Notes: generated by a model from the letters alone, not told the origin. 64,000 nt of DNA from Amycolatopsis coloradensis (GCF_001953865.1 NZ_MQUQ01000014.1:180849-244848); one strand, 5' to 3'. Counted from the first letter of the stretch, positions 43,045-50,402 are shown. A program made the numbers and translations.

Positions 43045-43858
43045 GTTCGCGCAGTTCCGCGAGGACGGCGTCGGTGTAGGGCGGCCACACCTCGGCCGCC
43101 CACGGGCCGAAAGCGCGGTCGGTGAGCGCGACACAGGCGGCACCGGCGCCGGGATCGACCCAGAGGAACGTGCCGGACTGGCCGAAGTGGCCGAAGGTCC
43201 GCGGCGAGCTCGACGCACCCGTCCAATGTGGACTCTTGTGGTCGCGGATCTCGAAACCGAGGCCCCAGTCGTTCGGCTTCTGGTGGCCGAAGCCGGGCAG
43301 GACACCGGAAAGACCCGAAAAGGCGATGGACGTCGCCTCGCGCGCCGTCTCGGCGGCGATCAGCTTCGGTGCCTGCAACTCGGCGGCGAACGCGACCAGG
43401 TCGTCCACAGTGGACTCCGCACCCGAGGCGGGGGAGCCGGTGAGCTTGGTGGCCTTCATGCCCAGCGGCTGGAAAAGCGCCTCGGCCTGGTAGTCGGCGA
43501 AGGGGATGCCGGAGTGCTCGGTGAGCGCGTCGGCGAGCTGTTCGAACCCCGCGTTGGAGTAGAGACGCCGGTTGCCGGGCGGGGCCATCGGCTTGTGCTC
43601 GGTGAAGGCCAGTCCCGAGGTGTGCGCGAGCAGGTGCCGGATCGTGGAGCCCTCCGGACCGGCGGGGGTGTCGAGTTCCACGACGCCCTCTTCGATGGCG
43701 ATCAGCGCGGCGTAGGCCGTCAGCGGCTTCGTCACCGACGCCAGCTTGTACACCTTCGTCGTGTCGCCGTGCGTGCCCAGCACGTCACCGGCGGCGGTCA
43801 CCACGGCCGTGGCTGCGTTCTCCACCGGCCACTGTTCGATCTCGCGCACGCTCTCCAT
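43034..43858 (-). CDS. Beta-lactamase-family serine hydrolase (class C/esterase type)
   Basis: 274 residues. SxxK motif SVTK (in KLASVTKPLTAYAAL), YxN motif LYSNAGFEQL, and the FGHFGQSGTFLWVDPG region near the C-terminus. No signal peptide is visible, so it is likely a cytoplasmic esterase or peptidase-like enzyme. Its start codon lies inside the left copy of the 15-bp direct repeat that bounds the AT-rich island. Everything upstream of codon 1 is therefore island DNA apart from the repeat. GTG 43867 is an alternative start. Confidence 0.85.
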   Translation of the reverse strand: MESVREIEQWPVENAATAVVTAAGDVLGTHGDTTKVYKLASVTKPLTAYAALIAIEEGVVELDTPAGPEGSTIRHLLAHTSGLAFTEHKPMAPPGNRRLYSNAGFEQLADALTEHSGIPFADYQAEALFQPLGMKATKLTGSPASGAESTVDDLVAFAAELQAPKLIAAETAREATSIAFSGLSGVLPGFGHQKPNDWGLGFEIRDHKSPHWTGASSSPRTFGHFGQSGTFLWVDPGAGAACVALTDRAFGPWAAEVWPPYTDAVLAELRELTP

Positions 43859-43870
43859 GCCCAACACCCT
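43856..43870. repeat. 15-bp direct repeat, left boundary of the island
   Basis: CATGCCCAACACCCT, identical to 46075-46089. It contains the serine-hydrolase start codon (as CAT) and its ribosome-binding region. GC-rich DNA lies to its left and AT-richer DNA to its right. Confidence 0.8.
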
Positions 43871-44059
43871 AACAACGTTGTGGAATGCATGGTTATGGGC
43901 TCTGAGAACTACGTAGTCCGTAGTGGTGGACAGTCCTTGATCGGAATACGTCAGGTCGAAGCTTGGAAATGGGGAATACTTGGGGTGCGTGGTGGCGCGG
44001 AAGTATCGCGTCTACGAGATGCCACCCGTTTGGCGGATATTTCACGAAGCCATGATCGA

Positions 44060-44075
44060 TATGGTCTAGACCGGC
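44060..44075. promoter_or_regulatory. dre-like DasR site inside the island
   Basis: TATGGTCTAGACCGGC has the perfect ten-base dre core GGTCTAGACC but only 11 of 16 matches to the full consensus. It is 320 nt upstream of the peptide gene, so a direct operator role needs a distant promoter. Binding is inferred. Confidence 0.4.
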
Positions 44076-44394
44076 AGGGGAGGCGGATGTGCTAGATATT
44101 TTGATGGAGTGAAAAGTCTCACTGTGCTATTCGGTGGGGCCTCTAAAAGTGAAGCGATCTGCTTGTTAATTCTTTTTAATACGGGTCTGCAGGCTCTCCG
44201 AGTTTCAGACAAATTCCTGGGGTAATTCGATATTACTTACTGGTCGAAGTGGGCGACCTGTATCTGCGGGAGTTCTTCTCGACGAGGACGTCTCGATGTC
44301 TTGTTTAATAGATGTGAAGTTGTCGGACCTCTGTCTTGCCTTGCTTTTCAAGAGTTTTCCATGTTTGAATCAGCAATTTTGAAGGGTGCACTGT

Positions 44395-44814
44395 ATGTTG
44401 AATGCGCAGCGTATGGACTTCCTTGACGGTATCGAGGATGAATTGAGCACGTCGAACTCTGCTGGGCCTTCGAGTCGGTCCTCGCGTGTGCCCGGCAGGG
44501 TGGGATTCGTTGCGTCTACGTTGGTCACCGGCGCTTCGTTGCTGGCGCTGCTTCCTGGCGTGGCCTCGGCCGAGCCGATGAAAGAAGCTTCACCTGTCAC
44601 TGTGATGGCCTGCTCTACGCCGGATCCGGTCGCGCAGTTTCAGTCGAAATGGTGTGGAACCGCAAACTATGTGTTCAACTATCAGTACAATTATTCTCCG
44701 AATGGAGTGGTACGCTGTTTCGTGTTCGACCTGACTATTTACCACGCTCCGTGTGGCGGAACAGTGCATGTCGGAAAAGCTGAAGCCTGCGCTAGAATGT
44801 TGGCGGCAGAGTAA
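44395..44814 (+). CDS. Secreted five-cysteine peptide, candidate glycocin-like precursor
   Basis: 139 residues. A long hydrophilic front of 35 residues with the acidic segment FLDGIEDEL, then a Sec-like hydrophobic stretch (36-56) ending in VASA, predicted cleavage after Ala59. The mature part of about 80 residues is rich in Tyr/Asn/Phe in the middle and has exactly five Cys (73, 87, 108, 120, 132), with Cys120 in a PCGG context. An odd Cys number leaves one free after two disulfides, as in S-glycosylated glycocins. ATG 44395 is preceded by GAAGGGTG. No family recognised. Confidence 0.6.
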   Translation: MLNAQRMDFLDGIEDELSTSNSAGPSSRSSRVPGRVGFVASTLVTGASLLALLPGVASAEPMKEASPVTVMACSTPDPVAQFQSKWCGTANYVFNYQYNYSPNGVVRCFVFDLTIYHAPCGGTVHVGKAEACARMLAAE

Positions 44815-44836
44815 GACTTCGCGGTCCCTGTAGAGT

Positions 44837-44872
44837 TCGCCGGTGGCGCCGACAGTACGGTGTCGCCGGCGA
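44837..44872 (+). terminator. Stem-loop between peptide and glycosyltransferase genes
   Basis: Outer arms TCGCCGG/CCGGCGA with inner pairing GGCGCCGACA/TGTCGCC, followed by ACTATTT. It lies between the two island genes and could act as a partial terminator or processing hairpin, keeping peptide mRNA in excess of enzyme mRNA. Confidence 0.55.
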
Positions 44873-44890
44873 GACTATTTAGGAGTACGT

Positions 44891-46060
44891 GTGAAAAGTG
44901 CTGCCTTGCCTGTGACGGTCGTCGTGCTGGCGCGAGACGAGCAGCGGTGTATTGCGCGCTGCCTGGACAGTGTCGTGGGGCGAGGGTTCGCCCGGATTAT
45001 CGTGGTGGATACCGGTTCTGTCGATCGTACGCCGAACATGGTGGAGGAATATCGGAGTTCCGGAGTGGAGCTCATGTTCGTGTCGTGGAATGACTCTTTT
45101 GCTGAAGCCAGAAATTTGGCCATCGACGCGGTCGATAGTGGCTGGATCGTATTTCTTGATGCCGACGAGTGGCTGGCGCCGGAGTCTCCTAATCGGCTCA
45201 TTGGCGCTTTGCGAAATCTTGCCGTTGTGAGTAATATGTCTCGTGCCGCGTTCGCTCCGATAATATATGATGTAATCCACGATTCTTGGGTTGATCAAGT
45301 ACCGAGAATTTTTCTTGCCGACAGTGGCCTTCGCTTTCGCGGACCGGTCCACGAATACCTGGTAGCCGGCGATAAACGTGATGAGCCGGTTGAATTGACC
45401 AGTCTGAAGGTGGAGTTCCGGCACGACGGCTACAGTCGTGAAGTCATCCACGTCAAGCGAAAGACGGAGAGGAACCTGGCACTTCTCGGATCGGCGATCG
45501 CGGCTGATCCGGATGACCCGAGGTGGGTCTATTTCACTGTTCGAGATTCTCTTCCGCTGTTGTCTCCGGGCGAACTCGTCCGGCACTGTGAGACCCTGCG
45601 AAGGATGGCGGGGCAGGACGTATGCACAGGTGATCACGTTCTCCCCACTGAGTACCTTCGCCGTACGCTTGCCCTCGCCTGTCAAAGTTTGACTTTTCGG
45701 AGAGAATGGCGAGTGGTCGAAGAGTACTGCGCGCTGATTGACGAAATCGATGGTTGTTCCAGTCCTGATGCGCAGTATTTTCGAGCGATGCTCGAAGGAA
45801 TCGGCGAGGTTGTCACTGATCGGACTTTGAGAGACACGATCTCGGTTCGTAAGAACGAAGAGCTTCTCGCGAAGAGTACTTTGTGCCCGGCGGGCAGACA
45901 TCTGGATGCCGCGATCGCCTTGCTGGTCGAGCGCCGATTCGGCGTCGAGAAAGCTGAGGAATACCGGGGGATGTGTATGGACTGGGACGACATGCTCTTC
46001 GAGCGATCCAGGCCCCGAATAAGCCAGTTGCCGTCACTTGCCTCCTCTGCTGTCCTTTAA
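44891..46060 (+). CDS. Family 2 glycosyltransferase, SunS-like
   Basis: 389 residues, GTG start after AGGAG. GT-A fold: VVVLARDEQRCIARCLDSV, VVDTGSVDRT, NDSFAEARNLAID and the metal motif FLDADEW (Asp90, Asp92). Then PRIFLADSGLRFRGPVHEY (His154, Glu155), RHDGYSREVIHVKRKTERN, and a helical C-terminal half. The same order and spacing occur in SunS, the sublancin peptide S-glycosyltransferase, including the segment after HE and the K-x-R/K-T-x-RN stretch. Adjacent to the five-Cys peptide, it probably glycosylates it. Other TPR-type GT2 enzymes share some of this, so substrate is inferred. Confidence 0.75.
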   Translation: MKSAALPVTVVVLARDEQRCIARCLDSVVGRGFARIIVVDTGSVDRTPNMVEEYRSSGVELMFVSWNDSFAEARNLAIDAVDSGWIVFLDADEWLAPESPNRLIGALRNLAVVSNMSRAAFAPIIYDVIHDSWVDQVPRIFLADSGLRFRGPVHEYLVAGDKRDEPVELTSLKVEFRHDGYSREVIHVKRKTERNLALLGSAIAADPDDPRWVYFTVRDSLPLLSPGELVRHCETLRRMAGQDVCTGDHVLPTEYLRRTLALACQSLTFRREWRVVEEYCALIDEIDGCSSPDAQYFRAMLEGIGEVVTDRTLRDTISVRKNEELLAKSTLCPAGRHLDAAIALLVERRFGVEKAEEYRGMCMDWDDMLFERSRPRISQLPSLASSAVL

Positions 46061-46074
46061 CCCGCAGGGAAGAG

Positions 46075-46089
46075 CATGCCCAACACCCT
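46075..46089. repeat. 15-bp direct repeat, right boundary of the island
   Basis: CATGCCCAACACCCT, identical to 43856-43870. It overlaps the outer two bases of the ptsH terminator stem. Without the island, the ptsH terminator would run straight into the serine-hydrolase start region. Confidence 0.8.
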
Positions 46090-46128
46090 GCGAAGCCCGG
46101 GCCGGTCGGGGCGGCCCGGGCTTCGCAG
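46088..46128. terminator. Terminator downstream of ptsH
   Basis: Perfect 16-bp GC-rich stem (CTGCGAAGCCCGGGCC and its complement) with a 9-nt loop, 8 nt past the ptsH stop on the minus strand. Confidence 0.75.
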
Positions 46129-46136
46129 TGAGGGGA

Positions 46137-46403
46137 TCAGGCGTCGAGGTCGGTCGCCACCAGCTCGGCGATGGCGTCCACGGCCGCTTCGGCACCCTCA
46201 CCTTCGGCACTGATGATGACCTCGTCGCCGTAGCCGGCGGCGAGGGTCATCAGGTTCAGCACGCTGCCGGCCGCGACCGGGTCGCCGCCCGCCTTGGCGA
46301 TGGACACCGCGACGGGCTGCGCCGCGGCCGCCTTGGCGACCGTCGCCGCGGGCCTGGCGTGCAGGCCCACCTTGCTGGCCACGGTGACGCGTTTCTCCGG
46401 CAT
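46137..46403 (-). CDS. ptsH: Phosphocarrier protein HPr
   Basis: 88 residues with the phosphorylated His in GLHARPAATVAK (His15) and the usual middle region AAGSVLNLMTLAAGYGDEV. It passes phosphate from enzyme I to EIIA. The regulatory Ser46-type site is present as GSVL. It lies 40 nt after the EIIC gene, same strand, as the third gene of a dasR-EIIC-HPr operon. Confidence 0.95.
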   Translation of the reverse strand: MPEKRVTVASKVGLHARPAATVAKAAAAQPVAVSIAKAGGDPVAAGSVLNLMTLAAGYGDEVIISAEGEGAEAAVDAIAELVATDLDA

Positions 46404-46443
46404 GTTCTTTCCCTTTCGTGCCTTCGGTTCTACTGAGCTGAAA

Positions 46444-47703
46444 CTACTTGACGGGCTTCGCCGCGGTGGCTTCGAGATCGGCTTCGATCGCGTCGTCCTC
46501 GCGGCCCGGGGTGCGCAGGTTCCACTTCTTGATCACGAAACGGAAGATCACGTAGTAGATGACTCCATAAGCCAAACCGATGGGGATGAGCAGCCATACG
46601 TTGCTGCTCGCCGCCGGGAGACTGCTGTTGAGTGCGAAGTCGATCGCCCCGGCGGAGAAGCCGAAGCCGAGGTGGATGTCAAGCGCGTTCACCAGTGCCA
46701 TCGACGTGCCGGTCAGGACCGCGTGGATCAGGTACAGCGGCCAAGCGATGAACATGAACGAGAATTCGATCGGCTCGGTGATACCGGTCAGGAACGAGGT
46801 CAGCGCGCCGGCGATCATCACACCGCCGACGATCTTCTTCTGGCTGGGCTTCGCGCTCTGCCAGATCGCCAGCGCCGCGGCGGGGATGGCGAACATGAAG
46901 ATCGGGAAGAACCCGGTCATGAAGGCGCCCGCGTTGGGATCCTGGACCTTGAAGAAGTTGGGGATGTCACCACCGTCGAAGATGAACCACACCGGCACGT
47001 TCAGCAACTGGTGCAGACCGACCGGGATCAGAAGCCGGTTGAGCACACCGTAGATCCCGCCACCGACCACGGGTGCCGAGGTGACCGCGTCACCCACTGC
47101 CTGGATACCGTCGTTGACCCAGTGGAAGACCAGGCCGAAGGGCACCGCGAGAATCATCAGCGTCAGGGCGGTGATGATCGGCACGAACCGGCGGCCGCCG
47201 AAGAAGGCCAGGTACGGCGGCAGCTTGACGCGGTAGAACTTCTGCCACAGCAAGGCGGTGACCAGGCCGACGATCACACCGGCCAGCACACTGTAGGGCC
47301 ACTTCATCGGGTTGAGCATCAGGCCCGCGGGTTTCTCGGGGTCCCAGCCCGGCAGCTCGGAGAACGGCGCGAAGACCTGGAGGACGCTGGTGAACACGAA
47401 GAAGCCGACCACGGCGGCCAGCGCGGTGGCACCATCGCTCTTCCGGGCGAAGCCGACGGCGATACCCACCGCGAACAGGAGCGGAAGCCAGTTGAACAGC
47501 GAGTTGCCCGCCGCGCCGAGAACCTCGGCCACTTTGGTCCAGCCGAGCCCGTCCTCGCCGAGCAGGTCGGGCTGGCCGAACCTGTTGAGGAGCGCGGCGG
47601 CGGGCAGAGCGGCGATGGGGAGCATGAGGCTGCGGCCGAAGCGCTGAAGGCCGGCAAGTCCCTTGCCTTTGCTCTTCGCCCCCTCGGCTGTGGTGGAGCT
47701 CAT
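46444..47703 (-). CDS. PTS EIIC, N-acetylglucosamine/glucose type
   Basis: 419 residues of the glucose-superfamily EIIC: LMLPIAALPAAALLNRFGQ at the start, FFGGRRFVPI, VGLHQLLNVPVWFIFDGG, and the sugar-site GITEPIEFSFMFIAWPLYLIHAVLTG region with about ten helices. Only the C domain is present; B and A are separate genes across the divergent promoter. The DasR neighbour and chitinase favour GlcNAc as substrate (NagE2-like). ATG overlaps the dasR stop; GGAGG upstream. Confidence 0.9.
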   Translation of the reverse strand: MSSTTAEGAKSKGKGLAGLQRFGRSLMLPIAALPAAALLNRFGQPDLLGEDGLGWTKVAEVLGAAGNSLFNWLPLLFAVGIAVGFARKSDGATALAAVVGFFVFTSVLQVFAPFSELPGWDPEKPAGLMLNPMKWPYSVLAGVIVGLVTALLWQKFYRVKLPPYLAFFGGRRFVPIITALTLMILAVPFGLVFHWVNDGIQAVGDAVTSAPVVGGGIYGVLNRLLIPVGLHQLLNVPVWFIFDGGDIPNFFKVQDPNAGAFMTGFFPIFMFAIPAAALAIWQSAKPSQKKIVGGVMIAGALTSFLTGITEPIEFSFMFIAWPLYLIHAVLTGTSMALVNALDIHLGFGFSAGAIDFALNSSLPAASSNVWLLIPIGLAYGVIYYVIFRFVIKKWNLRTPGREDDAIEADLEATAAKPVK

Positions 47704-48488
47704 CGGGTACCTCCGTAGTGAGGATGGTGACCGGAATCCGGGGTGTTCCGGTCCAGCTGCATGGTGACCTGGTAGTGATCGCCCCGGTACCAGGAAGTCA
47801 TGTCTTCGATCGGTTCCCCGTTGACGCTGGAAACCCGGCGGAAGACAAGAAGCGGACTGCCGGCGCGCATGCCGAGCAGGCGTGCCGTTTCGCGGTCCGC
47901 GGATTCGGCCCAGACCGTCTGCCACGCGTGGTCCGGGCGGAGGTCGTACGACTGGGCGAGTTGGACGTACAACGATCGGGTGAGATCGAGGTCGAGCAGG
48001 CCGGGCATCCGGCCCGCGTGATACCAGCCACGTTCGACCGCGAGCGGTACCCCGTCGGCACGGCGGAGCCGCACCAGCCGGTGTGCCGGAGTTCCGGCGG
48101 TCAGGCCGAGGGCGTGCGCCGAGGGGGCGGGTGGCACCTCGGTGGCGGTCTTGACGACCTCCGTGGTCGGGGTCATCCCGCGACGGCGCATGTCCTCGGT
48201 GAAGGACATCAGATAGAGCTGCAACTCCATCCGCCTCGCGGCGGTGAACGTCCCCTTGCCGCGCACCCGCGACAAGAGCCCTTCTTCGACCAGCTTGCCG
48301 ATCGCCGATCGGACGGTGAGCCGCGACACCTGATAGGTCTCGGCTAGGTCACGTTCCGAGGGGATGGGCGAGCCTGGGGGTAGCTCACGCTCCACCGTGC
48401 GGCGCAGAATCTCCCGCAGCTGGGCGTGCTTGGGCGTCGGTCCGTTGATCACACGGTCGGACGGCGGCAGCTGCGCCGAAGCGCTCAT
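47700..48488 (-). CDS. dasR: GntR/HutC-family regulator, DasR-like
   Basis: 262 residues. N-terminal winged helix (PIPSERDLAETYQVSRLTVRSAIGKLVEEGLLSRVRGKGTF region) and a UTRA effector domain with DMRRRGMTP and YHAGRMPGLLDLDLTRSLYVQL. DasR in Streptomyces represses chitin and GlcNAc genes until glucosamine-6-phosphate binds. Its gene is coupled (ATGA) to the EIIC gene, and a near-consensus dre site lies 74 nt upstream. Start at ATG 48488; the open frame continues upstream to 48620. Confidence 0.88.
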   Translation of the reverse strand: MSASAQLPPSDRVINGPTPKHAQLREILRRTVERELPPGSPIPSERDLAETYQVSRLTVRSAIGKLVEEGLLSRVRGKGTFTAARRMELQLYLMSFTEDMRRRGMTPTTEVVKTATEVPPAPSAHALGLTAGTPAHRLVRLRRADGVPLAVERGWYHAGRMPGLLDLDLTRSLYVQLAQSYDLRPDHAWQTVWAESADRETARLLGMRAGSPLLVFRRVSSVNGEPIEDMTSWYRGDHYQVTMQLDRNTPDSGHHPHYGGTR

Positions 48489-48561
48489 GACGGTCACCGT
48501 CCTTTCGGGCCGGTCGGTTGGGGGAACCCGTACTCGCGTCTGGTCCGGAAGATTGGTACGT

Positions 48562-48577
48562 TCCGGTCTAGACCAAT
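48562..48577. promoter_or_regulatory. dre site (DasR operator) between dasR and the EIIB gene
   Basis: TCCGGTCTAGACCAAT, with the perfect palindromic core GGTCTAGACC. It lies in the divergent region and can control both dasR-EIIC-ptsH and EIIB-EIIA. Confidence 0.8.
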
Positions 48578-48722
48578 GATCCGATGGGGCAGGATGCTCC
48601 GTCGCGCGAGCGGGTGTCAACCACCGTTACGCGTTCGTGGCCAGGGATCACGTGCGAGTCGGCGAACGGCGTAGTACAGCTGGTTCGCATGTGGGAAACC
48701 GACAGGGAACAGGGAGACCGCG

Positions 48723-48959
48723 ATGGCGGATGACAGGGCGGAAAAGATCCTCGCGGGCCTCGGCGGTGCCGAGAACGTCATCGAGGTGGAGGGCTGCATC
48801 ACCCGCTTGCGGTGTGAGCTCGAAGACATGAGCCTGCTCGACGAGGCGGCGTTGAAGGCCGCCGGCGCGATGGGCGTCGTCCGCATGGGCGCCGGTGTCC
48901 AGGTGATCGTCGGGCCGGAAGCCGACAACATCGCCAGCGACATCGAGGACTTGCTGTGA
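48723..48959 (+). CDS. PTS EIIB, glucose/GlcNAc type
   Basis: 78 residues, the usual size of a free EIIB. The phosphorylated Cys is in EGCITRLRCEL (Cys25), followed by GVVRMGAGVQVIVGP. It receives phosphate from EIIA and gives it to the sugar held in EIIC. ATG after GGGAGA. It overlaps the EIIA gene by GTGA. Confidence 0.93.
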   Translation: MADDRAEKILAGLGGAENVIEVEGCITRLRCELEDMSLLDEAALKAAGAMGVVRMGAGVQVIVGPEADNIASDIEDLL

Positions 48960-49411
48960 GCCTCGAAATTCAGAGCCCGGTGAGCGGTAAGACGACCGCT
49001 ATGACCGAAGTGCCTGACCCGGTCTTCGCGCAGGCGATGGTCGGCCCCGGCCTCGCGATCCTGCCCTCGGGCGGGCGTCAGGACGCGGTCTCGCCGGTCG
49101 ACGGGACGGTCGTGACCCTGCACCCGCACGCCTTCGTGGTGGCCACCGAAGACGGCCGCGGCGTGCTGGTCCACCTCGGGATCGACACGGTCAAGCAGAA
49201 GGGCGAGGGGTTCACCCTCCACGTCGTCAAGGGTGAGACCGTCCGCGCCGGGCAGCCGGTCGTGGAGTGGGACCCCGAAGCGGTCGCGGCCGACGGCTAC
49301 TCGCCGATCGTGCCCGTGGTGGCGCTGGACGCGAAGGCCGAGGTCCTTTCCGGACTGCTCACCGGCGGCGACGTCGAGGCCGGCGACGCGATCTTCACCT
49401 GGGACAGCTGA
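48956..49411 (+). CDS. crr: PTS EIIA, glucose type (Crr)
   Basis: 151 residues. The two active-site His are in HPHAFVVATEDG and VLVHLGIDTVKQKGEGF; the biotinyl-like turn VSPVDGTVV is present. It takes phosphate from HPr. GTG start inside the EIIB stop. Ends just before a strong terminator. Confidence 0.94.
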   Translation: MSLEIQSPVSGKTTAMTEVPDPVFAQAMVGPGLAILPSGGRQDAVSPVDGTVVTLHPHAFVVATEDGRGVLVHLGIDTVKQKGEGFTLHVVKGETVRAGQPVVEWDPEAVAADGYSPIVPVVALDAKAEVLSGLLTGGDVEAGDAIFTWDS

Positions 49412-49419
49412 AACGCCGT

Positions 49420-49470
49420 ACGCAAAGGGTCCCTTCAGGACGGAATTCGTCCTGAAGGGACCCTTTGCGT
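49420..49470. terminator. Bidirectional terminator between crr and the Rieske gene
   Basis: Perfect 23-bp stem with a 5-nt loop (49443-49447), followed by TTTTC on the plus strand. It serves the two convergent genes; the right arm ends 2 nt from the Rieske stop. The core AAGGGTCCCTTCA resembles other repeats in this window. Confidence 0.85.
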
Positions 49471-49472
49471 TT

Positions 49473-49901
49473 TCAGGCCGTGACGACCTGGCCGTTCGTG
49501 ACCTTGACCGCGACCGAGGGCAGCGGTTTGTCCGCCGGTCCCTTTTTGACCGCGCCGGTCGCCGCGTCGAAGATCGAGTTGTGGCATGGACATTTGAGTT
49601 CCGCGCCGTCCGGGACGACCGCGCAGCCCTGGTGCGTGCAGATCGCGCTGAACGCGGCCGCGGCGCTCTCGGCGGTCCTGGTGACGATGACGTCCTTGCC
49701 GTCGGCGGTCTTGGCGGCCTTCGCCTGGCCGACCTCGATGTCGGAGAGCGCGGTCAGGGTTTCGCCCGGAGCCGCGGCGGCCGGGCCGGACGGCGGGGTG
49801 TCGCTTCCGCAGGCCGTGAGGGCCACGGCACCGACGGCCGCGCCGGCGACGGCGGCCCCGGTGGTCAGGACGGTGCGGCGGGAGTGGAGTTCGGCAGTCA
49901 T
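49473..49901 (-). CDS. Tat-exported Rieske [2Fe-2S] protein
   Basis: 142 residues. Tat-like signal SRRTVLTTGAAVAGAAVGAVALTAC with a lipobox-type Cys, then a small Rieske domain: CTHQGC and CPCHNSIFD are the two cluster motifs. Electron carrier on the outer face of the membrane; partner unknown. A SigL-type promoter directly precedes it, so it is probably in the regulon of the adjacent sigma factor. The predicted transcript would start within a few bases of the ATG (leaderless). Confidence 0.9.
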   Translation of the reverse strand: MTAELHSRRTVLTTGAAVAGAAVGAVALTACGSDTPPSGPAAAAPGETLTALSDIEVGQAKAAKTADGKDVIVTRTAESAAAAFSAICTHQGCAVVPDGAELKCPCHNSIFDAATGAVKKGPADKPLPSVAVKVTNGQVVTA

Positions 49902-49908
49902 GCCTCTA

Positions 49909-49936
49909 CACACGTTCGGAGCACCCATCCGGTTCA
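49909..49936 (-). promoter_or_regulatory. SigL-type ECF promoter for the Rieske gene
   Basis: On the minus strand TGAACC-N16-CGTGTG, matching the SigL consensus TGAACC-N16-CGTGTT at all but the last base. The -10 ends 8 nt before the ATG. Confidence 0.7.
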
Positions 49937-49962
49937 ATTTCGGCGGCCATCGGGTGGGGAAT

Positions 49963-49990
49963 TGAACCGGGCGCCCCTCTTTTCCGTGTT
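49963..49990 (+). promoter_or_regulatory. SigL-type ECF promoter for the membrane protein-sigma-anti-sigma operon
   Basis: TGAACC at 49963-49968, exactly 16 nt, then CGTGTT at 49985-49990: a complete match to the SigL consensus. Its -35 and that of the divergent promoter form an 11-bp inverted repeat (CCGGTTCAATT/AATTGAACCGG). Implies autoregulation. Confidence 0.78.
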
Positions 49991-50033
49991 CAAAGGCATA
50001 GGGGAAACCGAACACGCGAAAAGAGAAACGGAC

Positions 50034-50402
50034 ATGATCCGGTGGTTGTCGCGGGTGGTCGTGGCGGCGGGCCTGCTCGGCTCGGCGTGGGTGCACTACG
50101 TCGGATGGCAGGACTGGGCGTCCGAAACGGATGTGGTCGGCCCACTCTTTCTGGTGAACGTGGCGGCCGGGGTGGTCCTCGCGGTCGCCGTCCTGGTGTG
50201 GCACCACCGGCTTCCCGCGCTGGCGGCGATCGGCTTCGGCCTGGCCACACTGGGCGCGTACGTGCTTTCGCTGACGACAGGGTTCTTCGGCGTCTCGGAG
50301 CGCTTCACCACCCAGGCCGAGCTGTGGGGTCTGATCACCGAAGTGGTCTGCGTGGTCTTCGCCCTTCCCTTGCTCTTCGCCCGCGAAGGCACGGATCGGT
50401 GA
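50034..50402 (+). CDS. Small four-helix membrane protein in the SigL operon
   Basis: 122 residues, four transmembrane helices (from VVVAAGLLGSAWVHYVGW to VVCVVFALPLLF) with His residues at HYVGW and WHH. No family recognised. First gene of the SigL-type operon, coupled by GTGA to the sigma gene. It may be a redox or envelope component that works with the Rieske protein. Confidence 0.75.
   Translation: MIRWLSRVVVAAGLLGSAWVHYVGWQDWASETDVVGPLFLVNVAAGVVLAVAVLVWHHRLPALAAIGFGLATLGAYVLSLTTGFFGVSERFTTQAELWGLITEVVCVVFALPLLFAREGTDR

Larger units (their letters stand above)
43871..46074. mobile_element. AT-richer genomic island with peptide and glycosyltransferase genes
   Basis: About 2.2 kb bounded by exact 15-bp repeats. 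Base composition drops sharply inside: for example the 60 bases at 44161-44220 contain 25 G+C, against mostly GC in neighbours. It carries two recognisable genes. The first 520 nt (43871-44394) hold no convincing gene. A 68-codon ORF at 43889-44095 has no recognisable features. The same stretch has a 10-bp palindrome ACTACGTAGT at 43908-43917 and a DasR-like core at 44063-44072. No integrase or transposase is present, so it is a cargo remnant or a passively acquired cassette. Confidence 0.6.

Noticed and set aside
43889..44095. 68-codon ORF at the left end of the island
   Set aside because: No ribosome-binding site, no domain, and codon content like random AT-richer DNA; listed only as island content.
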